Source of the DNA: Plasmodiophora brassicae
Lineage: Eukaryota; Endomyxa; Phytomyxea; Plasmodiophorida; Plasmodiophoridae
DNA: 64,000 bases
Direction of reading: 5' to 3'
NCBI GenBank assembly: GCA_039704465.1
Contig: JASFAU010000005.1
Coordinates: 1,364,001-1,428,000, forward strand
In this document: positions 1-10,527 of the stretch, one piece after another
How positions within the stretch are numbered: the first letter of the stretch is position 1
Layout: every line of letters starts with the position of its first letter
Translations under genes and position numbers: made by a program
Notes under the pieces: generated by a model
Databases searched by the model: none
What the model was told of the DNA's origin: nothing
Seen by the model: only the letters and a program-made list of their open reading frames with translations

Positions 1-1394
1 AACACGCGCGCGCCACGAACCTTGAACATGCTGCCAATCTTGTACAGCCACCCTTCCATCTGATACGGCTTGTCCTCGAGTGCGATCCTGCCAAAGGGAC
101 GGTTAGAACCCGGGAAGAGCGCGCGCCCGCACGACATTACGTCGGGCGGCCGTAGTGCGGCTCGAGCGGTTTGTCGTTCAGCGCGAGTTCGAACCCGCAG
201 TTGAAGCAGAACAGGACGCGGACGGGATGGTCGCTGTGCAGAGACAGCCGGCACGTCTGGCACATGGTGAAGTTGCCGGGCGTCGTCAGCTTCTTGCCGC
301 ACTGGCAGCAGTTCCTGACGCTGATCTCGTAGTGGCAACTCTGACAGATGAGGTACAGGCCTGGCGTCTCCGCCGGGTTGCCCGACAGCACCGACGTCGG
401 CCCATTCAGCCTCGGCGACGTCTGGTCGACCTGCGGGCTGTTGTCGAAGACGCCCAGAGATGACGACCCCTTACGAATACGTTGCCCAGGCGCCGCCCGT
501 GCGATCAATGGCGACATACCCGACGAGGACGACGAATGCAGGATACCGTCGAACGTCACCTGCCGATGACGTTCGTCAGACGGGAGCTAGAAGCGGGGGG
601 ATAAACGATCCTCGTCACCTTCCCACCACATTTCGTGTCGATGGACGGCGGGCGTTTATGCCGAAGGTCGATGGCTGGGGCGGGCGCCTGGCTGCTCGTG
701 AACACGTAGTCGAGAATGTCGAGCGTCTCGGCATGGTCGATGACCCATTTCTTGAAGTCCTCCTTGGAGAGGCGTTCGGGGTCGGACGTGATCTGGAACG
801 CCGAGTTCACCATGTCGGTGACGCGGCGGTTCAGGGCGTCGGCCACTTCGTCCGAGAACTTCTCCGAGTCGTTGGACGCCTCCAGTATCGTGTACGCGGC
901 GAACACGACCGAGTTCAGCATCGTGGTCAGCTCCGAACGCGTCAGGAACCCGTGCCCGGCGATATCATACATGGTGAACATGAAATCAATCTGTAAACGT
1001 GACAACGGATGGGTTAGCGCCAGGCGAGGCGTCGCAACTACAAACGTGGGCAACCTTCTCTTCGAGAGACCCGCGAACGATCAGGCCCAGACCGGACACG
1101 AACTCGTCGTAGTCGATGGCACCAATGTTCTTTCGGTCGAATGCGGCGAACAGACGGTCGCCGAGGATGCCTGGCATTTGGAAGACCTTCGTGAAGGTCA
1201 GCTTGTCGATCGTTTTGCGCCCCTGGCTGCGTTCCGCCAGGTCCTGGAACGTTCGCTGCAGGACGAGGACCTCCTCATGGTCGACTACAGGTGTGCCAGA
1301 GTCAGCGACGCAGCGCGTCATGACGGCACAGGCGGGACCGACACTTATCGCGCAGCTTCAGGAACTCCTTGGACTTCGACTTGCCGACGCCCAT
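1..1394 (-). CDS. EF-hand / zinc-ribbon / PH-domain protein, N-myristoylated (3' end outside window)
   Basis: Exons on the minus strand: 1394-1343, 1284-1055, 990-619, 559-141, 87-21 and on beyond the left edge; introns are 53-64 nt. The start MGVGKSKSK fits the N-myristoylation consensus (Gly2, Ser6) followed by lysines, suggesting a membrane-anchored protein. Two EF-hand loops are visible (about residues 67-78, DRKNIGAIDYDE, and 103-114, DIAGHGFLTRSE); the layout recalls the calcineurin-B/recoverin superfamily. After a Ser-rich linker come four CxxC-type pairs (CQSC, CCQC, CQTC, CFNC), probably a double zinc ribbon. The exon at 87-21 reads like the first strand of a PH domain (MEGWLYKIGSMFK). 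The frame is also closed by a TAA at 137-139, so a shorter EF-hand/zinc form is possible if the last visible intron (140-88, donor GTAATG) is retained. The combined architecture is not one I recognise. Confidence 0.75.
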
Positions 1395-1788
1395 GATGGC
1401 GACGCGCGGTCGCCACGGTCCGGATGCGGCCGCGTTCGGTTAGATATCGAGGTCGCCTGTAGGAGGGTGGTACGCCGCGGACGTGGCCGGGGTCTGCCAA
1501 TGATATCTGACGGACTGGCGGCGGTCGTCGGTTCCGAGCGCCGACGCGCGAATGGTGCCCCGGACCCGCGCCCTTTCGCGCAACTTTTGCGGTTAAGGAC
1601 GGGCGGGGCCGCCACCGCCGCTCGGCCCGGCCCGACGCACCGACCCGACGCTATGTGGAAGATCGCGCGCGACGACACCTGGCACGCGGCACGGCGTGAT
1701 TGGCGGGCGTGTTCGGTTTGCTTTCCCTCGTGCAGGTACGGTCGAGGCACCCTCTGATCGTCCCGCTGCCTGTTTGGAAGGCATCATC
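1395..1788. other. Intergenic spacer between divergent genes
   Basis: About 390 nt lie between two divergently transcribed starts (EF-hand gene leftwards at 1394, PB1-FW gene rightwards at 1789). It must hold both promoters, but I see no TATA-like box or other recognisable element. Open frames here are GC-driven shadows without family features. Confidence 0.4.
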
Positions 1789-2560
1789 ATGGAGGACGCC
1801 GCATGGACATACGGGGACGAGACGTTCGTCCGTCATTCTGCATGCCATCGTGCGCGCCCCGCTGGGTGCGTGCGACCCACCGCAGCCGGCATCGTGCGCC
1901 CGATTATAGGGCGTCGGCGCGGATCACCGATCATCCGGGACGTGATGCTGCCCTCGTCGTGCTGCATCGTCCTGGTGGGCCCGGGCCTGTCCGACAGGCC
2001 TGTCAGGCTGTGCCGACCCACACGCTCGCTCTCTGTGCGCTCCTTGCCCGTGTGCTCCGACCTGGCCTGGGTGGACGACGAGAACGATGTGGTCGCGATC
2101 GGCAGCGATGCCGAACTTCAGCAGGCGGCTGTGGATGCCCAGGGCCAGCTAACGATCTACTGCGGCGAGTACTGCCGGTACCGCTTGCGGGCTGAATCCC
2201 CCGACGAACCCTGCTCCACGATCGTTCTTGTTGGGCGTTCCTCGATGCTCTACCACTGGCGCCTGCGTAACGTTGGCAGTGCAAGCTGGCCGGCCGGATG
2301 CCGGATCGTGGCCGAGATCGGGGACACCCGTCAGATAATTGACGTCGACGTGTCGCCAATTTCCGTTCCTGCCAACCGGTGCGTTGACATCCGCATCAGC
2401 AGGGAACGGATCGACGGGATTCTCGATCAGGTTTCCGTGCATCGATCTTGCTGTTGTCCTCTGCACGATGTCGCTAAACGTCTGGCAGGCCGCGTTCCGT
2501 GTGTACCTGACGGATCCATCTGGCCGACGCATTGGAGAACCACTTCCGATTCCTTCGTAA
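1789..2560 (+). CDS. PB1 plus FW (NBR1-like Ig) domain protein
   Basis: The start at 1789 gives a PB1 opening (MEDAAWTYGDETF), the usual first strand. After at least one unresolved intron in about 1826-2010, the acidic PB1 core follows (WVDDENDVVAIGSDAELQQA, an OPCA-like motif). An FW/NBR1 Ig-like domain then follows: WRLRNVGSASWPAGCRI. A 58-nt intron at 2431-2488 joins LDQ to AAFRVYLTDPSGRRIGEPL, the last FW strands, before the TAA stop at 2558-2560. In NBR1 and its relatives, PB1 mediates oligomerisation or kinase/p62 contacts and FW binds cargo, so a small autophagy-receptor or adaptor role is inferred. No zinc-finger ZZ, UBA or obvious LIR was seen, so it could instead be an ILRUN-like adaptor. 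The middle exon structure is uncertain. Confidence 0.62.
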
Positions 2561-2745
2561 CTGGAGCCCCATTGGGATAAACGTGGTAATTTAGTTGGAG
2601 CTGCCTAGTGAGTTTAGCGGAATCGACTGCTCTGGCGCACGCCGCCTTTGGTTACGGACGGACGACAGGATTCGTCCGGGGACGATTCGGTCGACGAGAT
2701 GCGACAGTCCCAGGCCGAGGATGATGGCTGGTCGAGGCCCAGCGT

Positions 2746-4856
2746 TCAGATCCCAGCTCCAATCGGCATGGATCGTCCTGCTACCCTACCCGTGTATATC
2801 ATGGAGACAAGCAGATGGAAAGCAACCAGGACGCGCGTGGATGGAGACTACAAAGGCAGACAGGGTCAGCACCGGACAACGGGGCGCAACACATCCATCA
2901 TACTGTTGGAAAGATGTCACCGAATCCGCCTGAACCACGATTGACCTGTCAGAACAATATAGCAGTCTCCATCACGTGTGAGCGGACGTACATCCCGTTT
3001 GTGCAGAGAGGGCAAAGTACCCGAAATCTGCCACGCACGCCTCCATCAGTTGAGGAGACCGACCGCAGGTCGACAGGAACCCCCTTACGGAACACGAGCT
3101 GTCCAATGTTGCTCCCTGCTTCGAGGTCCGTTGCAACCAGGTGGAACGACCTGGGGCCCTCGATCACGTATACCTAGCGCATGGTTACTGGCCAGTCCAT
3201 GTACAGTGCCAGAGTGTGTGGGCTCAACCAACCGTGAAATACATGCCCGCAAATAGCAACGCTGTGGACAGGTAACTTTGGAACAGGAATTCAGGCGTAA
3301 CGTCTTCAGCGTTGATCTTGCGCACCAGAACGAACGATGTGACGATGACGACAATCAGGTTGATGATTTGGAGGAGCAGGATGCACAACGCAGTCAACAC
3401 TGTTCAGGGATTAGCCACACTTGGACAGCCTCGGCAAGCACCACGAGGCAGACCCAGTTTCGCGCTTGGCTTCGCGATGTCATGGAAGTCGAGACGTGAG
3501 ACTAGAACGATTACAAGGCACAGGACCAGCGTCGAGCACGTAATGAGCAGTGGGACCCGCCGCAACCACGTCCCCCAGGTCCGGTAATGCGGTATGTAAC
3601 TGACACAGTGATGGCGCATCAGATGTTGATGTCTTCCAGCCTTGCGAAATGCCTGCTGCCAACCTTTCCATGCCTTCCGATATCCGTTCCGCTATCGAAT
3701 CAAAGTCAATGTGACTTGCCGACATGTTATGCGACCGTCGATGGTTCGCATCCGCCTGTACGGCCTGCAACACATTCAGTGCCGAATGGAAACGTGAACG
3801 AGTGAACAAAGCACCTGCGCATGAAGCTCCTTCTTAATGCGGATATAGGTTGTGCCGACAGCGAAGATGGCAACGGAGTACACCACTGAGGACAGCATTT
3901 GCAAAGAAGTCAGGACCTGAGACACGAACTGTCGTGGCACGATATCCCCGAACCCGCTGCACAGCAACCGGTTAAATGCAACAGCAACGCCACCGCAGCC
4001 AACCAATACGACCTCGTCGACTGCGTCGTGAAGGAAAAGTACCATAAGATCATCCAGATGTCAATCGGCGAACGCTGGGAAGGTCCCAGATCCAAGCGGA
4101 ACGAGTCCTCGTCGACAAGGTAGCACCTGTTAGCCAGGTACGTAAACCGGCGGCCAGCCCAGATATCGAAAGTAAGACGCGGGGCGCTCTTACGCCAAGT
4201 ATAACCCAGCGAACGATATCGTTGTTGCCACGTACAACCGGATCAGCGTCGTTATGCTGACGAACGATGTCTGGATCGACTTTGCGCTAGAGGCAAACCA
4301 CTCAGCAAGTCGCTCGACGCCGCACGCAGCGACACGACGTACGCGCTGAGGTTGGCCAACACATTGGTGACCGCTAATATAATCTCCATGATCCAGCACG
4401 TCGCCTGCCATCACGTCAGCGCATGACGCCAGGGCAGTGATTGCAGAAAGTACGAACTTCGACGCCAGCGTTTCTCGGTCTGTCGTCTGTGAACGCGTTC
4501 GGGTTCACGTTGGCGATGCAGGCCAGCATGAGGAGCTGCCAGGAAACGGTGATCTTCAGCAGGTGTCGAAATACGGCATTCTCGACCCGGGCCAGGCACG
4601 TCGGCCGTGCTGGGGGCACGACATGGTCCACAGCGATTCGGGGACCATCCAATGGCGATAAACGGACTGTGGCGTGCATAAAGAGCCCGAGTCAGGCGTT
4701 ATGAGTCCCGGATTCCATACGAATGGGCAGACCGATCTCCAGGTCGGCGTCCTCGTCATCGTACGCCGGACCGTCGGTGCCGCTGCTGCCCCATCCCGAC
4801 TTGTTGGGCTTGTCGACCAGCGGCGACGTATTGCTGGCCTGATCCGGGTTCGACAT
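2746..4856 (-). CDS. Two-pore-domain K+ channel-like protein (two 3TM-P-TM repeats)
   Basis: Twelve exons join in frame to about 480 residues: 4856-4721, 4666-4464, 4404-4343, 4286-4194, 4126-4013, 3956-3815, 3764-3664, 3599-3454, 3399-3233, 3173-3039, 2945-2904, 2847-2746; introns are 50-67 nt apart from one of 93 nt. The N-terminus (MSNPDQASN...) is cytosolic and acidic. The first half has about three hydrophobic helices, then a pore loop with selectivity filter TSGFGDIVP (residues about 202-210) and an inner helix. A coiled linker follows (FDSIAERISEGME). The second half repeats the plan: about three helices, filter SGGFGDIFP (about 438-446), inner helix RVLVAFHLLVSMIYTG and a short tail. 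Gly-Phe-Gly-Asp filters are typical of K+ channels. Two pores per chain imply a dimer. The 93-nt intron before filter 2 is the least certain junction. Confidence 0.78.
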
Positions 4857-5689
4857 GGGCGGCACAGCGCGCCCGCCCGTCGGTGCCCTGGTTCCACGAC
4901 GGACGCCCAATCACGCCAACGGCATCGCACCCTGGAAACGCGGCCCACGAGCGAAACCCACCCGTCACTGTCGTAGTCGTCGTCCGCCTGGCTGCGCACC
5001 GTCCCCATCGCGATCTTTCTCGAATCGTCCAGGACCAGGCGACCCGGCCCGCCCGCACGGACCGGCGATGGTGGGCACCCCCCGTGTGCAATTGGGTCGC
5101 GGCCCCTACCCCCGCCCACCGTCGCCACGACAGCAACAGCACGTCCATGCCGAACCCTGCACGTCGACGGGGCAGCAGACGGCATGTCTTGCAACTGACG
5201 TGTCCGAATCACTGATCGAGTGGAGACGCATACCGATCGCGGCTCGCGGTACGCCCTCTGCTGTCTGATCATCCGTCGTTACCGCCGGACCGATACGCGT
5301 CCCTACTGAATCGCCCTACCTCCGCCTTCGTCCCTGACACACGAGCGCGCTCCCGTTAACGACCATGGGCAACGCTGGTTAGTCGACGTTCTTCCTCTTC
5401 GCCAACTGATCATACGTATACGCAGGTTCAGTTTGCAGCAGATTCAGAGCAATGGCGTCCGGAGTCAGCATAGTGGTTGGCCCCGACGATCTGACGCGAA
5501 CCCACGACTGGACCAGGTCGTGCAGGGCGTGTCGGGAGCCTTTGACCGAGGTCCGCAGACATGGCCGAGGCTGTGGATGAAGTTCATGGATTTGTCCAGC
5601 CGATCCATGAACGCGTCATCGACGAACAAGCGTCACGAATGCAAGCATGTTCGCCGGGTCGATTCCGCAACCGGGGACGTCGGGCGGTG
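4857..5689. other. Gene-poor stretch upstream of the K+ channel
   Basis: Open frames on both strands here are GC-shadow frames with no domain, signal peptide or conserved motif that I can recognise. It lies between the 5' end of the channel gene and the first palindrome and probably holds the channel promoter. Confidence 0.35.
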
Positions 5690-7030
5690 GCTCTCGTCGA
5701 CGATGGCCCTGATTCTCGACGACGCTCGCTCCGTCATCGGCTTTGGTCGGGAGTCCAGGAAGACCAGGTCGAACGCGCGGACGAAGCAGTCGTGTGCGTG
5801 CCTCGAGCTCAGGCCGATCTCGACGAGCGTGCGCGCCCCACAGTGCTGATCAGCGCCAGAGCGTGCTTGGACGGTTGCCAGCCGATTGGTCCGGCGCCCA
5901 ACGACTGCAGCAGGTCGGCGACGACGATGACATGCTCAGCCGGGTCGCGGTCGCCGTCGTCTCGTCCGGCGCCGACGTAGTTCAGCACTCGAGGGGCCCA
6001 GCGCCCGGGCGTGATACCCGAGGATGATGATTTGTTCCGGCGTGGACCACTTCGACAGGTCGATTGACGACGGCCACGCGTTTGACAGCGGCGTGCACCT
6101 GCGACGACAACCTCTTGTGACCCTTCGAAAGCTGGACGACTGCATCGACTGGCGCTGACTGGACCAGGCCTTTGTGAGGGTCGCTCTGGAACGAGTCCAG
6201 TCGATGCTCGCCCCGAGGGTCCGGCAACGAATGCAGAACGGCCCTGTATCAGGTCCAGCGCCTCCCACATGCAGTGGCGCCTCTTTCATCCCTGATTCGT
6301 CGAAGGCGGGGCCGCGTCCTGCCTGAACGCGTCCAGCAGCGACACTGAGCGTGATGCTAGCGGCAATGCGCTCAGAGTCATCGCGTCTGGATGCGTTCGC
6401 GAGTAGGCAGGACGTGCCCCTGCCTTCGACAAACCAGGGATCAAAGAAGCGCCACTGGATGCGGGTGGCGCTGGCCCTGATACAGGACGTTCTGCATTCG
6501 TCGCCGGACGGACAGGGCCTCTGCGTCAGCTCGATCGACTGTGGCTCGTTCCTGAGCGACCTGCACAATGCCGCGTTGATCCACTCTGCGCCAGCCGATG
6601 CTGTCGTCCCACTCTTCAAGGGCCACACGACGATGTCGACGCAGGTACACGCCGCTGTCAAACGCGGGACGGACGCGTGAACTGTCGGCGCCAGTCGAAG
6701 TGGTCCACGTTGGCGAAGAGTCTGACATGCGTGTATCACGCTCGGGCGCTGGGACCCGGCGTGCTGGCCCCCCTTCCTACGTCGACGCGGGCGAAATGAC
6801 GGTGAACGAGATCCCGTAGAGCATGTCATCATCGTCGTCGACATGCCGCAGTTGTTCGGCGCCGAACCAGTCGACTGGCATCCGCTCATGCACGTGCTCG
6901 CGCTGATCGGCGCCCTTAAGCGGCAAGCTAGATCGGCCTACGTTGTCCGCGCCGTCGAACTGGTCGTCCTTGGTTCCCAACCGAGGCCTATTGGTGAGCG
7001 GATATCGTCGACTATCAGGGCTACTGTCGA
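5690..7030. repeat. Large imperfect palindrome (inverted repeat), centre about 6358
   Basis: The left arm (about 5690-6358) read forwards matches the right arm (about 6359-7030) read on the other strand, with scattered substitutions and small gaps. The symmetry point is GCTAGC at 6356-6361 with essentially no spacer. Example pairs: 6041-6310 matches the reverse complement of about 6420-6720, and the segment around 5850-5945 matches the reverse complement of about 6820-6915. Remnant coding frames in both arms (for example MPQLFGAEPVDWHP... at 6843, plus strand) are broken by stops and differ in frame, so this looks like an inverted duplication of a decayed gene rather than a transposon. No transposase or target-site duplication was seen. 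Confidence 0.75.
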
Positions 7031-7384
7031 CGATATAGTCGCTGCGTATGTAGCCGCCATGCGCAAGCGCCGAGGCAACCGGTCTGACGACGACGCGACG
7101 CTTATGCAGACGGGGACCACTGCGGCGACCATGAATCCGCAAGATGGACGTGTGGGCTTGGGGCCCACCGGTTGGACGCGTATGGGCGTGGGATCCACAG
7201 GATGGGCACCGGAAGGGGGTAATATAATCGTCGGGGATGGAGGAATGAAGGCGTCTATAGTTTCCCCACGGTAGCCTAACGTGGCCATTACGTCGTCGTG
7301 AATAACACACACAGGGACGAGGGCATGGAGATAAGCCACGATGCAAGCGCCATATCGAGTTCCTCTATGGATGAGAGCATCGAC

Positions 7385-8108
7385 CCAAGGCGAACAACCT
7401 GGATTCGACGTCGATTCTAACGTTGCGGGAAGCATACAACCGTTACGTCGCGAGCTTTGAGGATCGCGAAGCCCAGCGACCTCGAGGCCAACGATTAAGT
7501 ACGTCTACAAAGTTATGCTTCGCCACCGTTCAACTGGAGGCAATCGCCGACAACCATTTGGACAGTAGCGGGGACGCGCTGACGGACGAGGCGCTGGACC
7601 AATGAATCGAAGACCAGATCTGGGCCTTGCCTACGAGCCGCGCCCTAAGGATCAAGGACATCGAATTCAACTGCCCATGGAGGCCTCCATGGTCACCCTC
7701 CGTGATCAAACCGCTTTCTTCCCGGACCAACATACCCGCCATCCAGGAGCGGCGGTAAGTCGGTCCGGGATGGAAGCGATTTGGTCATGGAGGGTGCCCA
7801 TGGAGGTCTCCATGGACAGTTCATCGGCGACATTGGACTCTATGTCCTTAATCCTCAGCCCGGGCGCTGATATCCATTGGTTTAGCGCCTCGTCCGTCCG
7901 CTCGTCCCCGCCACCGTCCAAGTAGAGATGGTTGCAAGCGCGGTGGCCTTCAATTGGACAGCGATGAAACACAACCTGGCGCCTTATGGACGTAGCCTTT
8001 GGCCACGTGGTCGCTAGGCTTCGCGATCCTCAACGATCGCGACGTAACGGCTGTAGGCTTCCCGCAACGTCAGAATCGACGTCGAGTCAAGGTTGTTCGC
8101 CTCGGGTG
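7385..8108. repeat. Second imperfect palindrome, centre about 7747
   Basis: The segment 7385-7490 is repeated in inverted orientation at about 8000-8108, and the two arms converge on a centre near 7747 (CCCGGACC near 7720 mirrors GGTCCGGG near 7763). Both arms carry a remnant peptide frame of the same protein: LREAYNRYVASFEDREA on the plus strand and LREAYSRYVAIVEDREA on the minus strand. Further in, ALTDEALDQ mirrors ERTDEALNQW. The frames are interrupted, so no intact gene is called. Divergence between the arms is visible by eye, so the structure is not brand new or is not being homogenised. Confidence 0.72.
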
Positions 8109-8641
8109 GGATGCGCTCGAATCGACGGTCATGGCGTTTCGTGACGTTCGTTGCGCCGCTGCTGCTGCTTGGCTCCATGGAATCGTAGTGCCATCCATGA
8201 GTGTCGTTCACAGAGACGTAGACGACTCGCAGCTCTGCTCAACCTCACCGGCACTACCCGCTATCTGGTAGTCAAGGGCGGTCTCAGAGCGAATACCTAC
8301 CTGGATCGATGTACTCGGCATCACCCTCAGACGATGACGGCAAGTCGTGGCCGCTGATATTCGACATTGTCGTCCTGTATCTCCGTCCCTGGCCGGAGGT
8401 AGGGCGCATCATCCTGCAGCTGGGGCCCCACAACCTTTGCGCCTGTTTGTGTCAACTCATGTCCAGCAGAGACCACGACGCACAGGGACATCAGCGTGGC
8501 GCCACCAAACCACATCACGTACATGATCCTATGCAGTAGGGTCAACGATCGGGCGCATAGTGACAGGTACGGCGCCCTCGATCCTGACGCCTAGACACCG
8601 GCAACGCTAACAGCCACTACTCTAGTAGCAGACTGGCGCCA
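8109..8641. other. Spacer upstream of the PA-7TM array, with one possible membrane-segment ORF
   Basis: There is no confident gene. A 72-codon minus-strand frame (8545-8327) carries one hydrophobic segment (YVMWFGGATLMSLCVVVSAG) and could be a small membrane protein or a decayed exon; it has no support beyond the hydrophobic stretch. The stretch presumably contains the promoter of the first PA-7TM gene. Confidence 0.25.
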
Positions 8642-10139
8642 ATGCCGGCTGTCCTGATGGCATTCCTCGTGTGCGGTTGTGCTGTCGTTGACAGCTCGCT
8701 GACGTTCCCATTGGCGAACCCTGTTGTCCCCCTTGCTGCAGTGAACTTGTACGCAGCGACGATGACGTCGTTCCTGGGACCCCAGCCCGAGGACAATCCA
8801 ACCAACATTACCGGAACCGTTGTACTGTTCATCGGCGACGCCTGCAAACCGGCCACGCTGCATGCACCAGGGAGGGTCCTGCTTGTCACGTCTGAAGCGT
8901 CCTCAAGAGCCGCGTGCTCTTTCGAAACAATTTACCTGTCCCTATACGCCACCGGTGCTGTTGCTGTTGTTTGTGAGCTCCCGCTTCAGGCTTCATGGCC
9001 GGGATTCTGACATTGGCCCTGCGACGTGATCAGGGCCAGCGGTGGATAACCTCCCGTCGATCTACGTGTACAGCCACGACGGATCGCGAGGTTCCCGAAC
9101 TCGTCACCTTCCAATGTTGTTCCTGCGGGCTGGGCCCAGCAGCGACGTGTACGACACGCTGGTCACTCAGGCGCCCGGTCAGATCGCCGCCGTCTATCCC
9201 GATGTGAATGTCTGGCATGCCACGTTCTCATCCTGGCAGTACCAGCTCTTCATTCGGGCGCTTCCCAGCGCGGTCTTGATTGCCTCCGGCACGATCGCTG
9301 CAGCGTATTCCACATTGCACCTGCGCCTGATCTATGAAGGATACGTGCATGATGTCCCGGCGGGGCGGCGCTCGGTCCCGAGATATGTGTTGTACCTCCG
9401 GCAATCAGTTGGACTGCCCCATTACGTTCTGGCCATTGAGACGGTTACCGCCACCTTATGCGGCTCCGTGCTCGCCATCAACGGATTCTTCAGCACGCCG
9501 AACCTGGCGTTCCCCACCGCCACCTATTTCATGACCTTGCTGAGCGGATGGAGCTTTGTCGCATCGCTGCTGTCGTCCGCCGTCTGGATTCGGCAAGCGG
9601 CTGGGCTGATCGACTCGAAAACGTTCCTGACCCGCGTCTTACGTGGCGATCATCCACTGGTATTCGCTCTGATGGTGATCGTCCCGGTTGCAGTCGACAC
9701 AGCCGTCAGCGTCGTCTGGTCATCGTACATCTACACAGCACTGCTGTCGTCCATCGGAGCTGTCGTTCAGTTCCTGTCGCAGTTGACGGTCGGCGTGCAC
9801 GTCCTGTTCACCGTCCTACGCTACTACTGGTTCGTCCACGACGTTCAGTCGCTGTCGGTGCACGCGTCCGGCCGGCAGCCGGGTATGGACGACTTGCTGG
9901 CTCGTCTGAGTCGCTGCGCGCTGGGCATGTCCCTGTCCATGATCCTGATCTGCATTGGCACGGCGCTCATGGCGGTATCTACATCGTTCCTGTTCAGCCC
10001 GTCGGGATGGACGATCTGCTTCTCGCTCGCATACAACGGGCGTGCTCTGGACAGCGTCTTCCGAGTCGCCATGTTTCGGCCGCGGACGGCCACGTGGCCA
10101 CAGATCACGAAGCGGCAGGTTGCCCAGATTTTACGCTGA
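8642..10139 (+). CDS. PA-domain seven-transmembrane protein, paralogue A
   Basis: Two exons, 8642-8972 and 9034-10139, with a 61-nt phase-1 intron (donor GTGAGC), give 478 residues. Residues about 1-20 are a signal peptide. A protease-associated (PA) domain follows: LGPQPED, VVLFIGDACKP, ACSFETIYLSLYATGAVAVV and, across the splice, RHLPMLFLRAGPSSD. The pattern of D-x-C-x-P, then CSFE, then GAVAV is the PA core. Seven hydrophobic helices follow from about residue 200 and the tail is short. In other families a PA domain ahead of membrane spans marks secretory or endosomal sorting and ligand-binding proteins (RING-PA, PA-TM, SPPL). Here there is no RING, peptidase GxGD or GPCR DRY motif, so function is unknown; receptor-like is an inference. 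It is the first of four tandem paralogues. Confidence 0.8.
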
Positions 10140-10527
10140 CGAGGTTGTAGCGGGTACATTATCGTTGAAATACGCCGTTAAAGGGGTTAACGCTGGAAGA
10201 CCTACGATAGCGGCCGGCGGAATGGGGCATACAGTATTGCCGATCGAGCGACACCCGTTTCTAACAAGAAACCATCCACTAACTGGGCGCCCTCCAGTGG
10301 TTCGCAAGAGCCGGAACAAGCCATGGACCCTAAACGACATAGCGAAGGAATCATACGGTTTACAAACGGCGACTTGTGCAAATTGAATGTAGATTACCAG
10401 CGCCTACGACACGGGTGAATGTTGATCTCGCAACCGTACTGCAGGCGATACAGTGCTCGAGATCGCGTATGCCCGGCGGTACGATCCCGCAAATCAGGTG
10501 GATCAAGAGGGAGAGTCGCCGAGCAGC
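10140..10527. other. Spacer between PA-7TM genes A and B
   Basis: This is 388 nt with lower GC than the flanking genes, no supported ORF and no repeat recognised. It probably holds the 3' end of A and the promoter of B. Confidence 0.35.

Noticed and set aside
5690..8108. Transposon with terminal inverted repeats
   Set aside because: The repeats meet at the centre without internal sequence, there is no transposase frame, and no target-site duplication was found.
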